This document shows positions 50,897 to 58,373 of a stretch of DNA of 64,000 bases, one piece after another. The notes under the pieces were generated by a model, which saw nothing but the letters and a program-made list of their open reading frames with translations, was not told where the DNA came from and searched no databases. The DNA comes from Serratia rhizosphaerae (lineage in GTDB: Bacteria; Pseudomonadota; Gammaproteobacteria; Enterobacterales; Enterobacteriaceae), in contig NZ_CP041764.1 of NCBI RefSeq assembly GCF_009817885.1, positions 1,054,001-1,118,000 on the forward strand. The letters are read 5' to 3'. The position numbers and the translations under genes are program-made. Positions within the stretch are counted from its first letter, which is position 1, and each line of letters opens with the position of its first letter.

Positions 50897-51886
50897 ATGC
50901 AAAAACGTTATCTTGGTAAATCCGGCCTGGAAGTGTCGGCATTAGGACTGGGTTGCATGGGGCTGAGCTACGGCTATGGCCCGGCGACTGATACCCGCCA
51001 GGCCGTCGAACTGATTCGCGCCGCCGTTGAGCGCGGCGTGACTTTCTTCGATACCGCTGAAGTCTATGGCCCGTACCTGAATGAAGAGGTGGTGGGCGAA
51101 GCCCTGAAGCCGCTGCGCGATCGGGTGGTTATCGCCACTAAATTTGGCTTTACCTTTGGTGATGACAACAAGCAGCAGATTTTAAACAGCCGCCCGGAAC
51201 ACATCCGTGAAGCGGTGGAAGGTTCACTGCGCCGCCTCAACACCGAGGTGATTGATCTGCTGTACCAGCACCGCGTCGATCCCGATGTCCCGATCGAAGA
51301 CGTGGCGGGCACGGTGAAAGATCTGATTGCCGAAGGCAAGGTCAAACACTTTGGCCTTTCCGAAGCCGGAGCGAAAACCATTCGCCGTGCACATGCCGTC
51401 CAGCCGGTCACCGCTCTGCAGAGTGAATACTCAATGTGGTGGCGTGAACCCGAGCAGGAAATCCTGCCGCTGCTGGAAGAGTTGGGAATTGGCTTTGTGC
51501 CGTTCAGTCCGTTAGGAAAGGGGTTCCTGACCGGCGCCATCACCACCGGGACAACGTTCGGCGCGGACGATTTCCGCAGCAAAGTACCGCGCTTTGCGGC
51601 AGAAGCGATTGAAGCCAATGAAAAACTGCTCACGCTGCTGGGCGAACTTGCCGCAGAAAAAGGCGCGACCCCGGCGCAGATTGCGCTGGCGTGGCTACTG
51701 GCGCAAAAACCGTGGATTGCGCCCATCCCCGGCACCACAAAACTGCACCGGCTGGAGGAGAACCTGGGGGCCGCCGCCATCCCCCTGTCTCAGGACGATT
51801 TGCGCAAGATGTCCCAGGCGCTGGAGGCGGTGAAAATCGTCGGCGAGCGCTACCCCGCCGCGCTGCAGGCCCGCGTCGGCCGGTAA
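50897..51886 (+). CDS. Aldo/keto reductase
   Basis: NADPH-dependent oxidoreductase of 329 residues, AKR13-like (YakC/IolS group). The N-terminus is MQKRYLGKSGLEVSALGLGCMGLSYGYG, of which GLEVSALGLGCMGLS is the family opening. Catalytic tetrad: Asp and Tyr in FFDTAEVYGPYLNEEVVGEAL, Lys in VVIATKFGFTF, and His in DLLYQHRVDP. WWREPEQEILPLLEELGIGFVPFSPLGKGFLTG carries the cofactor loop (part FVPFSPLGKGFLTG), and PIPGTTKLHRLEENLGA the C-terminal cofactor-binding stretch. AGAGG lies before the ATG. It is 26 nt after the broken reductase and convergent with a LysR gene that may regulate it. Confidence 0.92.
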   Translation: MQKRYLGKSGLEVSALGLGCMGLSYGYGPATDTRQAVELIRAAVERGVTFFDTAEVYGPYLNEEVVGEALKPLRDRVVIATKFGFTFGDDNKQQILNSRPEHIREAVEGSLRRLNTEVIDLLYQHRVDPDVPIEDVAGTVKDLIAEGKVKHFGLSEAGAKTIRRAHAVQPVTALQSEYSMWWREPEQEILPLLEELGIGFVPFSPLGKGFLTGAITTGTTFGADDFRSKVPRFAAEAIEANEKLLTLLGELAAEKGATPAQIALAWLLAQKPWIAPIPGTTKLHRLEENLGAAAIPLSQDDLRKMSQALEAVKIVGERYPAALQARVGR

Positions 51887-51920
51887 GGCTTAAACCGGCT
51901 TGCGGCACACCGCAGGCCGG

Positions 51921-52814
51921 TTACTCCGAATAGCGCAGCGCATCTATCATCATCGCAAAGGCGGGCGGATGCTGCTTACGGCTGGGATAATACAGATAAT
52001 ACCCCGGAAATGAGGGGCACCATTCCTGCAGAACCTGGACGAGTTCCCCGGATGCAACCTGCTCCTGCACCATATCTTCGGGCACACAGGCAAGGCCGAA
52101 TCCCGACAACACCGCATCCATCCTTTCCGACAGCAGATTCAACGTCAGCTGCCCTTCAACCCTGACGCGCAGCGGCTTCCCGTCCTTTTCAAACTCCCAG
52201 TGATACAGTCCACCGGCGGTGGGCAGACGCATATTGATGCATCGATGATACTGAAGCTCATGCGGCGTCTGCGGAATGCGGTTAGCCGCAAAATACTCCG
52301 GCGCGCCGACGACCGCCAGACGCATATCCGGTCCTATTTTCACGGCAACCATGTCCTTATCGACGCTTTCACCAAGCCGCACGCCGGCATCGTAACGCCC
52401 GGCGACAACATCGACAAAGCCATTATCCACCACCAGTTCGACATTGATTTGCGGATATTCCCGAAGGAACGGTTTCAACTTTGGCCACACCAGGCTGCGT
52501 GCGGCATGCTCCCCCGCCGACAGGCGGATATTCCCGGAGGCGGTACCGTTGAGCTGAATCAGCGCCTCCAGCTCCTGCTCCAGATCGGTAATGCGTGGTT
52601 CCAGACAGGCAATGATTCTTTCGCCGGCTTCCGTCGGCGCAACGCTGCGGGTGGTCCGGGTCAGCAGGCGTATATTCAACCGCCCTTCCAGCGCCTTCAT
52701 CGCATGGCTGAGCGCGGACTGCGAAACCCCAAGCTTAGCGGCCGCCTTGGTAAAACTTCTCTCCCTGGCAACCACAAGAAAGCTCTGCAGTTCGTTGAAG
52801 TTCTCTTTCAGCAT
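51921..52814 (-). CDS. LysR-family transcriptional regulator
   Basis: Regulator of 297 residues. Residues 3-62 form the winged helix-turn-helix (FLVVARERSFTKAAAKLGVSQSALSHAMKALE shortened to SFTKAAAKLGVSQSALSHA). The effector domain follows (GNIRLSAGEHAARSL, YDAGVRLGESVDKDM), which places it in the CrgA-like branch. It is convergent with the aldo/keto reductase gene and divergent from the RamA-like gene 299 nt away, so either may be a target. No ligand can be inferred. Confidence 0.9.
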   Translation of the reverse strand: MLKENFNELQSFLVVARERSFTKAAAKLGVSQSALSHAMKALEGRLNIRLLTRTTRSVAPTEAGERIIACLEPRITDLEQELEALIQLNGTASGNIRLSAGEHAARSLVWPKLKPFLREYPQINVELVVDNGFVDVVAGRYDAGVRLGESVDKDMVAVKIGPDMRLAVVGAPEYFAANRIPQTPHELQYHRCINMRLPTAGGLYHWEFEKDGKPLRVRVEGQLTLNLLSERMDAVLSGFGLACVPEDMVQEQVASGELVQVLQEWCPSFPGYYLYYPSRKQHPPAFAMMIDALRYSE

Positions 52815-53113
52815 TAACGGTTTCCTTATTTACAACACTCATGAAAGCCATTCATAGATGCAATCATTTTAGCCCCGTTACTAACAATAATGATAATTGA
52901 TATTCTTTCCCTATCGTCAACAAACCGGAACTGGCTGGCATTTTTTGCGGCGGTGTATATCACATATTGAAAAACGTGCGCAGATAATCAAACTCATACC
53001 GCCCCGATGGGCCTAACTGAGTGGTTCAGCACATGGCCCCGCGCACTGAGCGTCATGACAGGAAAAGACACGCCGAGCGCCTGGTCAGGACAGCGGCTAT
53101 CAAGGGTGAAATC

Positions 53114-53452
53114 ATGATAAAAACAGAAGACATCATCGAAGAAATAACCCTATGGATTGACTCAAACATTCATAAGCCCCTGCGGATTGAGGATGTGGCA
53201 TCCCGGGCCGGCTATTCCAAATGGCACCTGCAGCGTATTTTTTCTCAGGTGCAAAAAATCAGCATCGGAAAATATATAAGGGAGAAAAGGTTAGCACTGG
53301 CAGAAAAGGAACTAGTTGAAACCAACGCCCCGATTATCGACATTGTTTGTAAATACGGCTTTGATTCACAGCAGACGTTTACCAGAGTATTTTCAAGGAA
53401 TTATAAGCTGCCACCGTCAAAGTACCGGGATATGAAGAGAATGCAGGGCTGA
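53114..53452 (+). CDS. MarA/SoxS/RamA-like AraC-family activator
   Basis: Single-domain activator of 112 residues from the ATG at 53114 (AAGGGTGA site just upstream); the open frame begins 31 codons earlier without a site. It has the full double helix-turn-helix of MarA, SoxS and RamA: WIDSNIHKPLRIEDVASRAGYSKWHLQRIF (part RAGYSKWHLQRIF) and IDIVCKYGFDSQQTFTRVFSRNYKLPPSKYR (part YGFDSQQTFTRVF). These activators switch on efflux pumps and stress genes and are controlled by their own synthesis. There is no ligand domain. Whether it is closest to RamA cannot be settled by eye. No adjacent ramR-like TetR gene is seen. Confidence 0.85.
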   Translation: MIKTEDIIEEITLWIDSNIHKPLRIEDVASRAGYSKWHLQRIFSQVQKISIGKYIREKRLALAEKELVETNAPIIDIVCKYGFDSQQTFTRVFSRNYKLPPSKYRDMKRMQG

Positions 53453-53627
53453 AACAACACCCCTGCTCGCGCCTAATGGGCGTATTTTTATCGCTGATTG
53501 TGCATGGTAGACGCCAACCTCAGGGCGAAAGTGCCTACTCTTCGGCAAACGTGCCGGGTGGCGCCACGATGATGCAGAGTCTTGCTGGCTGCCAAACCGA
53601 CCTTTATAGATGCAATAGGCATCGCTA

Positions 53628-54098
53628 TTACTCACGCTCAACGTTGACCACCTCTCCGTTATCTTGCAGTAAATAGCGGCCGTCATATGTAATCAATAAC
53701 GTACGATCATTTTTTATCTGTCTTACGGAAAACACGGCGTTCTTATCAATACAATTATCCTTGGCTTTCCTGGCATCAAAACACAGCCTGTCATACTTCC
53801 CTTCCTCTTTATAGCCGCTGCCAAAATCCCAAAAAGTAATGGAGAAACGTCCAGAATCAGGAGATGGGTTAGGTATACCATAGTTTTCACTTAACTTACC
53901 CTTATTCTCCAACCACCAGTTTATTTTACCTTTATCGGTGAGCGGAAAATTGGTTACCAAGACGTCGCTGAAGTTATCATTAGTATAAACAGCAGCAATC
54001 CCTACAGTCCGTAACGATAAATAGAGTATATATCCGACAAGTATACAACCGACTAGAAATAATGATGCATAGCGTAAAATGTCACTCCTTACTTTCAT
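53628..54098 (-). CDS. DUF943 family membrane protein
   Basis: Protein of 156 residues from the ATG at 54096-54098 (MKVRSDILRYASLFLVG), GGAGA upstream; the open frame runs 36 codons further with no site. One membrane span at about 9-29, then a periplasmic part with FPLTDKGKINWWLENKGKLSENYGIP (part DKGKINWWLENK), DFGSGYKEEGKYDRLCF and CIDKNAVFSVRQIKNDRTLLIT. The W-W and CF...C pattern is typical of DUF943. I recall such genes lying near T6SS or Rhs toxin genes in enterics, where they may be immunity proteins; that role is unproven. It is the third gene downstream of the zincin gene. Confidence 0.75.
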   Translation of the reverse strand: MKVRSDILRYASLFLVGCILVGYILYLSLRTVGIAAVYTNDNFSDVLVTNFPLTDKGKINWWLENKGKLSENYGIPNPSPDSGRFSITFWDFGSGYKEEGKYDRLCFDARKAKDNCIDKNAVFSVRQIKNDRTLLITYDGRYLLQDNGEVVNVERE

Positions 54099-54275
54099 AA
54101 TATTCTCCATGAGCGTCCTAAAATGTATGCTAACACCGAACGCCATAGTTAATTTCCTGCGCAACATACAAAGACAATATGGAAGCCAACGCCATAGCAT
54201 TATCACCCCAAAGATAGGTTAAAGCCTGAGAAGCCGACTTACTCACCATCAATGACACAATGAATAATACAATCA

Positions 54276-54677
54276 CTACGGAATATTTTTATCACCATGT
54301 TCTTTATTGATAACCTTGCTTTCATTATCAATAGCAAAATCAGCTTGAATCAATTTTTGCCGCTCTGCGCTGTCATTATCTAAACCATAATAAATCACAT
54401 ACGATTTACCTGGATTAAAATGATAACCAAACATAGGTAAACACTGACCATACGCAGGATGAAATGGTGAATCATCAAATAATTTCCTAAATGGCTCATC
54501 CATTTCATTATAAATTTGAATCGAGGTAATACGATCGCCTAACTTAGCAGGGTATAAGACACACGGTGAATTATCCTTTAGCTTAACATCCGCGTATACC
54601 GTTTCCGGCATACGATCGCCAGGCCCCGGACAACCAGAGATGAGAAAAACAGAATACAAAACAAAAAACCTTTTCAT
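54276..54677 (-). CDS. Putative T6SS immunity periplasmic lipoprotein
   Basis: Lipoprotein of 133 residues: signal MKRFFVLYSVFLISGC with lipobox ISGC (Cys 16), then CPGPGDRMPETVYADVKLKDN (family opening, seen as GPGDRMPE), CVLYPAKLGDRITSIQIYN and PAYGQCLPMFGYHFNPGKSYVIYYGL (part GQCLPMFGYHF). Two further cysteines may pair. It begins 3 nt after the stop of the zincin gene, so it is translationally linked to it. This family is found beside T6SS effectors and is assumed to neutralise them in the periplasm; that is by family memory and context, not by direct evidence. Confidence 0.75.
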   Translation of the reverse strand: MKRFFVLYSVFLISGCPGPGDRMPETVYADVKLKDNSPCVLYPAKLGDRITSIQIYNEMDEPFRKLFDDSPFHPAYGQCLPMFGYHFNPGKSYVIYYGLDNDSAERQKLIQADFAIDNESKVINKEHGDKNIP

Positions 54678-54680
54678 TCG

Positions 54681-55226
54681 TTACTTCCTTCCTGTGACAA
54701 TTTTTCGATAGATCGTTGGGATAGCCCGGATATCATCATTACCGCGGTATCTACCTTGCCTTCCTTGTACCTGAAAATACTTCCACCTGTCTATTCCATA
54801 TACAATCATCAACCAGTAATCAGCAATGATGGATGACTGCTGTTCAAGAGAGTAATCGGTCAGTTTACCTTTATCGAGCTTATAGTAATAATTGGCGGCC
54901 CAACTGAATAGGCCTCTCACCCTTACCCATTGTCCATGCTGGTGTTGCCAAACGTGGCCTAACTCATGGATAAAGACATGCTTTCTCTCATCAGAGACAG
55001 AGCTTGCTGAAAAATCAGAGGAATATCCTTCTTCCCTGAACCAAAGTTCACCATTAGGTGCCATAGCATAATCAGGACTCTGCAAACCAAAGGGAAAGTA
55101 GCTATCACAGTGTACCCAAACGCGGCTATAAACAATTCTGTTTCCAAAAACCTGACGAGCCATCGCTATTTCACCCAACGTCAATCGACGTAACGTCCCT
55201 TCCTTTATTTCCGTATTCTGCTCCAT
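54681..55226 (-). CDS. Zincin-like metalloprotease, putative T6SS effector
   Basis: Protein of 181 residues from the ATG at 55224-55226 (MEQNTEIKEGTLRRLTLGE; AAGGA 9 nt upstream). The motif FIHELGHVWQHQHG at about residues 85-98 is an HExxH zinc site (His 87, Glu 88, His 91) with a further His-Gln-His. LTLGEIAMARQVFGNRIVYSRVWVH (part GEIAMARQVFGN) opens the domain, and SYFPFGLQ, MAPNGELWF and YSLEQQSSIIADYW are shared with proteins annotated as Vgr-related or Rhs-linked. No signal peptide, so export by T6SS is the likely route. It is followed 3 nt later by a lipoprotein gene. Substrate unknown. Confidence 0.72.
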   Translation of the reverse strand: MEQNTEIKEGTLRRLTLGEIAMARQVFGNRIVYSRVWVHCDSYFPFGLQSPDYAMAPNGELWFREEGYSSDFSASSVSDERKHVFIHELGHVWQHQHGQWVRVRGLFSWAANYYYKLDKGKLTDYSLEQQSSIIADYWLMIVYGIDRWKYFQVQGRQGRYRGNDDIRAIPTIYRKIVTGRK

Positions 55227-55380
55227 TCGCGTTATCCTTGTGACAATTCCAGTGTCTACGGATAACATGGTAACGATTATACAAAAATTTACTACAGAGA
55301 TTGTTCTTAGCCACTTTAGCTAACATAAAATGCTATCGCTGATCCCATCCAGCTCCGTTACTCCCTACAGCATCGCGGGG

Positions 55381-55479
55381 CGTTTTTCCGACGAACAGAT
55401 CCTCAGTATTCTCCGCGAAGCAGAAGCCGGAGTTTCTGCCCGTGAGTTCTGTCGTAGGCACGCCATTTCCGATGCCACT
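55381..55479 (+). pseudogene. IS3-family transposase OrfA remnant
   Basis: Thirty-three codons encode RFSDEQILSILREAEAGVSARE followed by FCRRHAISDAT (shown in two parts), the N-terminal helix-turn-helix of IS3-family OrfA proteins. The match begins and ends abruptly, with unrelated AT-rich sequence on both sides, and no inverted repeats or OrfB are present. It is a scar of an old insertion. Confidence 0.8.
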
Positions 55480-55606
55480 ACACCCATGTTCGATTTAACA
55501 TCAGATAATAACTCCAACACTGAACGCTATATAAATTTGCTGTGTAACATGCCCGTCCATCATGGAAGCTATCTCTTGTGATCCCCCCAGGGAAACACCA
55601 GATATG

Positions 55607-55967
55607 TTATGACTTGCTATATGTTTTTGTTAACTTTTTATGGTCATCGGTTATAAATTCAAATCTGTAATACTGACCGCTAAGCACGTAGAGCAGTTCA
55701 TAATTCGTACTTTCCTTCAATAGTAAGGGAATACAAGTATCAGGATATCGCTTTACAATACCGTCCTCCATTGCCAGTGGCTTTTTATGATTATTTTCTG
55801 ATGAGCTTAATGAGTAATACTCCAGCGTATCCCCAGGAGAAGAAGTTATACATATACGGTTTTTATCTACAGTAGCATCACCTGCCTGTTGAAAAGTAAG
55901 CCTATCGCCAGCACATCCCGTTAGAAATACAAGAAAAATAAATAAAGAAGGAAGGATATTTAATCAC
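55607..55967 (-). pseudogene. Frameshifted second immunity-type lipoprotein
   Basis: On the minus strand a 113-codon frame encodes a signal and lipobox FLVFLTGCAGDRLTFQQAG followed by ATVDKNRICITSSPGDTLEYYSL, KRYPDTCIPLLLKES and YYRFEFITDD, ending at TAA (55609-55607). It resembles the lipoprotein at 54276 (GC-x-GDR opening, cysteine pair). The only start with a ribosome site (CAGGAGG, then GTG at 55967-55965) is one base out of frame with the lipobox, and the intact frame has no start codon. Length 361 nt confirms the extra base. Either a decayed immunity gene or expression through slippage at the T-rich signal region. Confidence 0.65.
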
Positions 55968-56362
55968 TTAAGAAAACCTCCTGATAAATTCTTGCATTCT
56001 CCAACCAAATAATTCACAACTGCGTCGCATCATAGTTCGTTAATACTTCCTTATCTTATCTATAAAAACAACTAGAAAACCAATATATTTACACCATAAA
56101 AAACACATAAGAACAGTCATATTAATTATTATTAATAATAAAAACATTATGACTAGTTTATATTATCGAGAATTATAACCCATTGTTACATCATGTATAC
56201 TTTGATCTATGGCACATTTATTAAAGCAGAGTGAGGAAACATAAAAAATCTATGGCACATTTATTAAAGCAGAGTGAGGAAACATAAAAAATCTATGGCG
56301 AGATATCTAAGAAATGGAACCATGCTCGTATTTAACATGGTTATACTTAAAGGGATATTGAT
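55968..56362. other. AT-rich region between immunity pseudogene and Tlde1 gene
   Basis: About 395 nt of very AT-rich DNA. It holds the divergent promoters for both sides and the 43 bp tandem repeat (separate entry). No intact gene of normal size is recognised in it. Confidence 0.5.
56205..56299 (+). repeat. 43 bp tandem duplication upstream of Tlde1
   Basis: Two identical 43 bp units (56205-56247 and 56248-56290) are followed by 9 bp of a third. Each unit contains ATG GCA CAT ... ACA TAA, a complete 11-residue reading frame (MAHLLKQSEET), and a GAGG sequence near its end that places a ribosome-site-like motif before the next ATG. It lies 64 nt before the Tlde1 start codon, in the leader of that transcript. 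Confidence 0.85.
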
Positions 56363-56731
56363 ATGGCTTGGGTTTATCAGCAAAGCACAGGAAAATTATC
56401 TAGAAATGGAAAATTGGTTAGTATTGGGTATGCGGGCGCGGATAAAGGAAAGAACAATCCAGAGCTTCAGAACGTGGCCAACGTTGGTCCCTTGCCGAGG
56501 GGAAAATACATCATCACCGGACGCCCATTTCATCATCCCACCACAGGAAAATATTCCATTCGCCTGCAACCGTGCCCATCAAATGAAATGTTCGGGCGAG
56601 CTGGCTTCTTGATTCATGGTGATAGCATTGCCCGACCAGGGACAGCATCTACCGGTTGCATTATAATGCCACTACGAACACGACAGGAAATATGGGCAAG
56701 CAACGACAGATACCTCGAGGTGATCCTATGA
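56363..56731 (+). CDS. Tlde1-type L,D-transpeptidase T6SS effector
   Basis: Protein of 122 residues of the DUF2778/Tlde1 type. The N-terminus MAWVYQQSTGKLSRNGKLV, GYAGADKGKNNPELQNVANVGPLPRGKY (part NNPELQNVANVGPLPRGKY) and RLQPCPSNEMFGRAGFLIHGDS lead to the catalytic HGD (His 85) and STGCIIM (Cys 99), the His/Cys pair of a YkuD-like enzyme. Tlde1 effectors of Salmonella poison target cells by altering peptidoglycan precursors in the periplasm. AAGGG lies upstream of the ATG. The stop overlaps the start of the next gene by 4 nt (ATGA). There is no signal peptide, as expected of a T6SS effector. Confidence 0.87.
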   Translation: MAWVYQQSTGKLSRNGKLVSIGYAGADKGKNNPELQNVANVGPLPRGKYIITGRPFHHPTTGKYSIRLQPCPSNEMFGRAGFLIHGDSIARPGTASTGCIIMPLRTRQEIWASNDRYLEVIL

Positions 56732-57066
56732 ATAAGCTTTTACTGATCGCCGGGCTGATGTTCACCATCTCCGCCGGGGCAGCATCTCCCGGCTGTACAT
56801 CATGGCCGATGAACATGGCTGAAGTCTGGATGAAAAATGAAAAAATTGTTGATATCGCAGATATTGACGAGGCAAAAACAGAATCCAAACTGCTGGCTAT
56901 CGAGAAACATGACAAAGGAGAATACACACAGATTTATCACTTTGTATTTCATGATAAAAATGGGAATAAGTACGAAGTAATCACGCAAAATGACGCATCG
57001 GCTGAGGAGTGCTCATTAAGCGACGTTAATGTGTTCTTGATATCTAAAAGCACAGACAACCACTGA
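56728..57066 (+). CDS. Putative Tldi1-type periplasmic immunity protein
   Basis: Protein of 112 residues with a signal peptide MNKLLLIAGLMFTISAGAAS. Mature part SPGCTSWPMNMAEVWMKNE, KLLAIEKHDKGEYTQIYHFVFHDKNGN (part YTQIYHFVFHDKNGNKYEV) and SAEECSLSDVNVFLIS, with two cysteines. It starts at the ATG 56728 overlapping the effector stop by 4 nt, so the two are translationally coupled, and it is exported to the periplasm where Tlde1 acts. Immunity is inferred from location, size and signal; I do not recognise its sequence family on its own with certainty. Confidence 0.72.
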   Translation: MNKLLLIAGLMFTISAGAASPGCTSWPMNMAEVWMKNEKIVDIADIDEAKTESKLLAIEKHDKGEYTQIYHFVFHDKNGNKYEVITQNDASAEECSLSDVNVFLISKSTDNH

Positions 57067-57246
57067 CAGCAGTAGCCATCTCAGCGGTGTCTGTCTGGAA
57101 ACTGTCGTGAGGATAGGAAATACTTATGGTTGTGGATGCAATTCAATACGATACGACTCTGATATAAAGATCTGCTGAAGTTGGCAATCAAGAAGGTGAC
57201 TCGTCTGTTATGCGAGGAGCAGACGTTATAACGGACCCCGTGTATC

Positions 57247-57714
57247 TCATAAAGTTAGTTGTATATTCTTGTACATGAAAACACTTAAAGGATCTGCGAT
57301 ATAAGGGGGAAACGCCTCACAAACCACATATCCGCACCGGCGATATAGAGCTATAGCAGGTTGCTGATGAATACCTGTTTCAAGGCGTAATTGATGGCAA
57401 GTATTTTCTAACGCGAGACTTTCAAGAGATGTAACAATTTGCTCTCCGAGTTTACGCCCTCTATATTCTGGACGAATATAAACCCGCTTCACCTCACCAA
57501 AGCCTTCTTCCTGAAGGAGTAAAGCGCCGCAACCTGCCGGAACTCCATACTTATCTCGTGCAATTACACATCGCAGTTTATTATCACTGACACTGGAAAA
57601 ATTCAGACAGTGATTACTTTCATCTGGATACAGCTCTCTTTGAAAAGCATCAAGCTCACTCACCAGACAATCTAACTCAGAATCACCTTTGATTACTTCT
57701 GAAATATAGAACAT
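57247..57714 (-). CDS. GNAT-family N-acetyltransferase
   Basis: Acetyltransferase of 155 residues with unknown substrate. The acetyl-CoA loop is in VKRVYIRPEYRGRKLGEQIVTSLE (part RPEYRGRKLGEQIV), preceded by GVPAGCGALLLQEEGFGE, and followed by motif B QQPAIALYRRCGYVVCEAF (shown by part IALYRRCGYVVCEAFPPY). It is AT-richer than the core genes and stands alone between the Tlde1 pair and thrW. The stop is followed by no clear terminator. Confidence 0.85.
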   Translation of the reverse strand: MFYISEVIKGDSELDCLVSELDAFQRELYPDESNHCLNFSSVSDNKLRCVIARDKYGVPAGCGALLLQEEGFGEVKRVYIRPEYRGRKLGEQIVTSLESLALENTCHQLRLETGIHQQPAIALYRRCGYVVCEAFPPYIADPLSVFMYKNIQLTL

Positions 57715-58094
57715 CGGTCATCCCCAATTTATCATCCTGACTTATGAATCTAGCACGTACATTCAGTCCTGCTGAAGATATTGACTAACCCACTGTTACC
57801 GGGATGGAGATTATTGAGTGGCTTAAGGTATCAACGTCCGTTTCTGGCGCACAGCAGACTCAGCCATGCTGGCAAACAACAGTGAGTACTGACCAAGCGT
57901 TTCAGCAACCAACCTTTGAAATCACATTCTTTATCAGCCAGGGCACTGCTCGTCAAACTTGCAATGTGGTGACATGTTGATCTTGCCTATGAATCGCTGA
58001 CGCATTTGCTTTTGCCACCCAACACGAAAACGCACTTTGGTGCTGAACAAAGCAAAACGCCGAAACGATAACTTAATGATTTTATGCAGGAATA
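57715..58094. other. Region between GNAT gene and thrW
   Basis: 380 nt without an intact gene. A minus-strand frame that runs out of the tRNA gene is an artefact. A stretch near 57810-57960 could hold decayed transposase sequence (ALADKECD reads like an IS5-type fragment), but I am not confident. I see no integrase and no repeat of the thrW 3' end. Confidence 0.35.
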
Positions 58095-58170
58095 TGGTGC
58101 CGATAATAGGAGTCGAACCTACGACCTTCGCATTACGAATGCGCTGCTCTACCAACTGAGCTATATCGGC
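58095..58170 (-). tRNA. thrW: tRNA-Thr (anticodon CGT)
   Basis: The 76 nt cloverleaf starts GCCGATATAGCTCAG, has anticodon loop TTCGTAA with anticodon CGT, T-arm GGTTCGACTCC and encoded CCA end (58095-58097). It reads codon ACG. It lies beside proA, as thrW does in E. coli, where its 3' end is an integration site for genomic islands. The accessory genes described above lie immediately beyond its 3' end. Confidence 0.97.
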
Positions 58171-58322
58171 TTTGGGAGGTGGATCTGCGGGGCAGATCGG
58201 CGTGCGTTGAACAACTTATGCAAAAGCCGGCGATGAGTCAATAGGCGGCTAATCGTTCGCTGAATATCTCATCAACCGTATACTTATTGTGGGCTAAATC
58301 CGTCGCGGGCGGCAGAAATAAA

Positions 58323-58346
58323 CGGGGCGCAGCATGCTGCGCCCCG
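58323..58346 (-). terminator. Hairpin after proA
   Basis: A 10 bp stem (CGGGGCGCAG / CTGCGCCCCG) with a CATG loop lies 28 nt after the proA stop, followed on the minus strand by TTTATTT. It is the likely proBA terminator and separates the operon from thrW. Confidence 0.75.
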
Positions 58347-58373
58347 CCGACTTGGTTACCCACTCGCTACGCG

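Noticed and set aside
56274..56612. 112-codon frame overlapping Tlde1 in another frame
   Set aside because: It overlaps the Tlde1 gene, which has catalytic motifs and a coupled partner; the alternative product resembles no family.
57810..57960. Possible IS5-type transposase fragment (ALADKECD)
   Set aside because: Only a few residues match and the frame breaks at once; not enough to call a mobile element.
49944..58094. Search for a second copy of the thrW 3' end as an attachment repeat, and for CRISPR arrays
   Set aside because: By eye I found no repeat of the tRNA end and no regularly spaced repeats; a computed search could still find degenerate ones.
57934..58155. 73-codon frame through the tRNA gene
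   Set aside because: It reads through thrW on the same strand; the N-terminal residues are translated tRNA sequence, a common false annotation.
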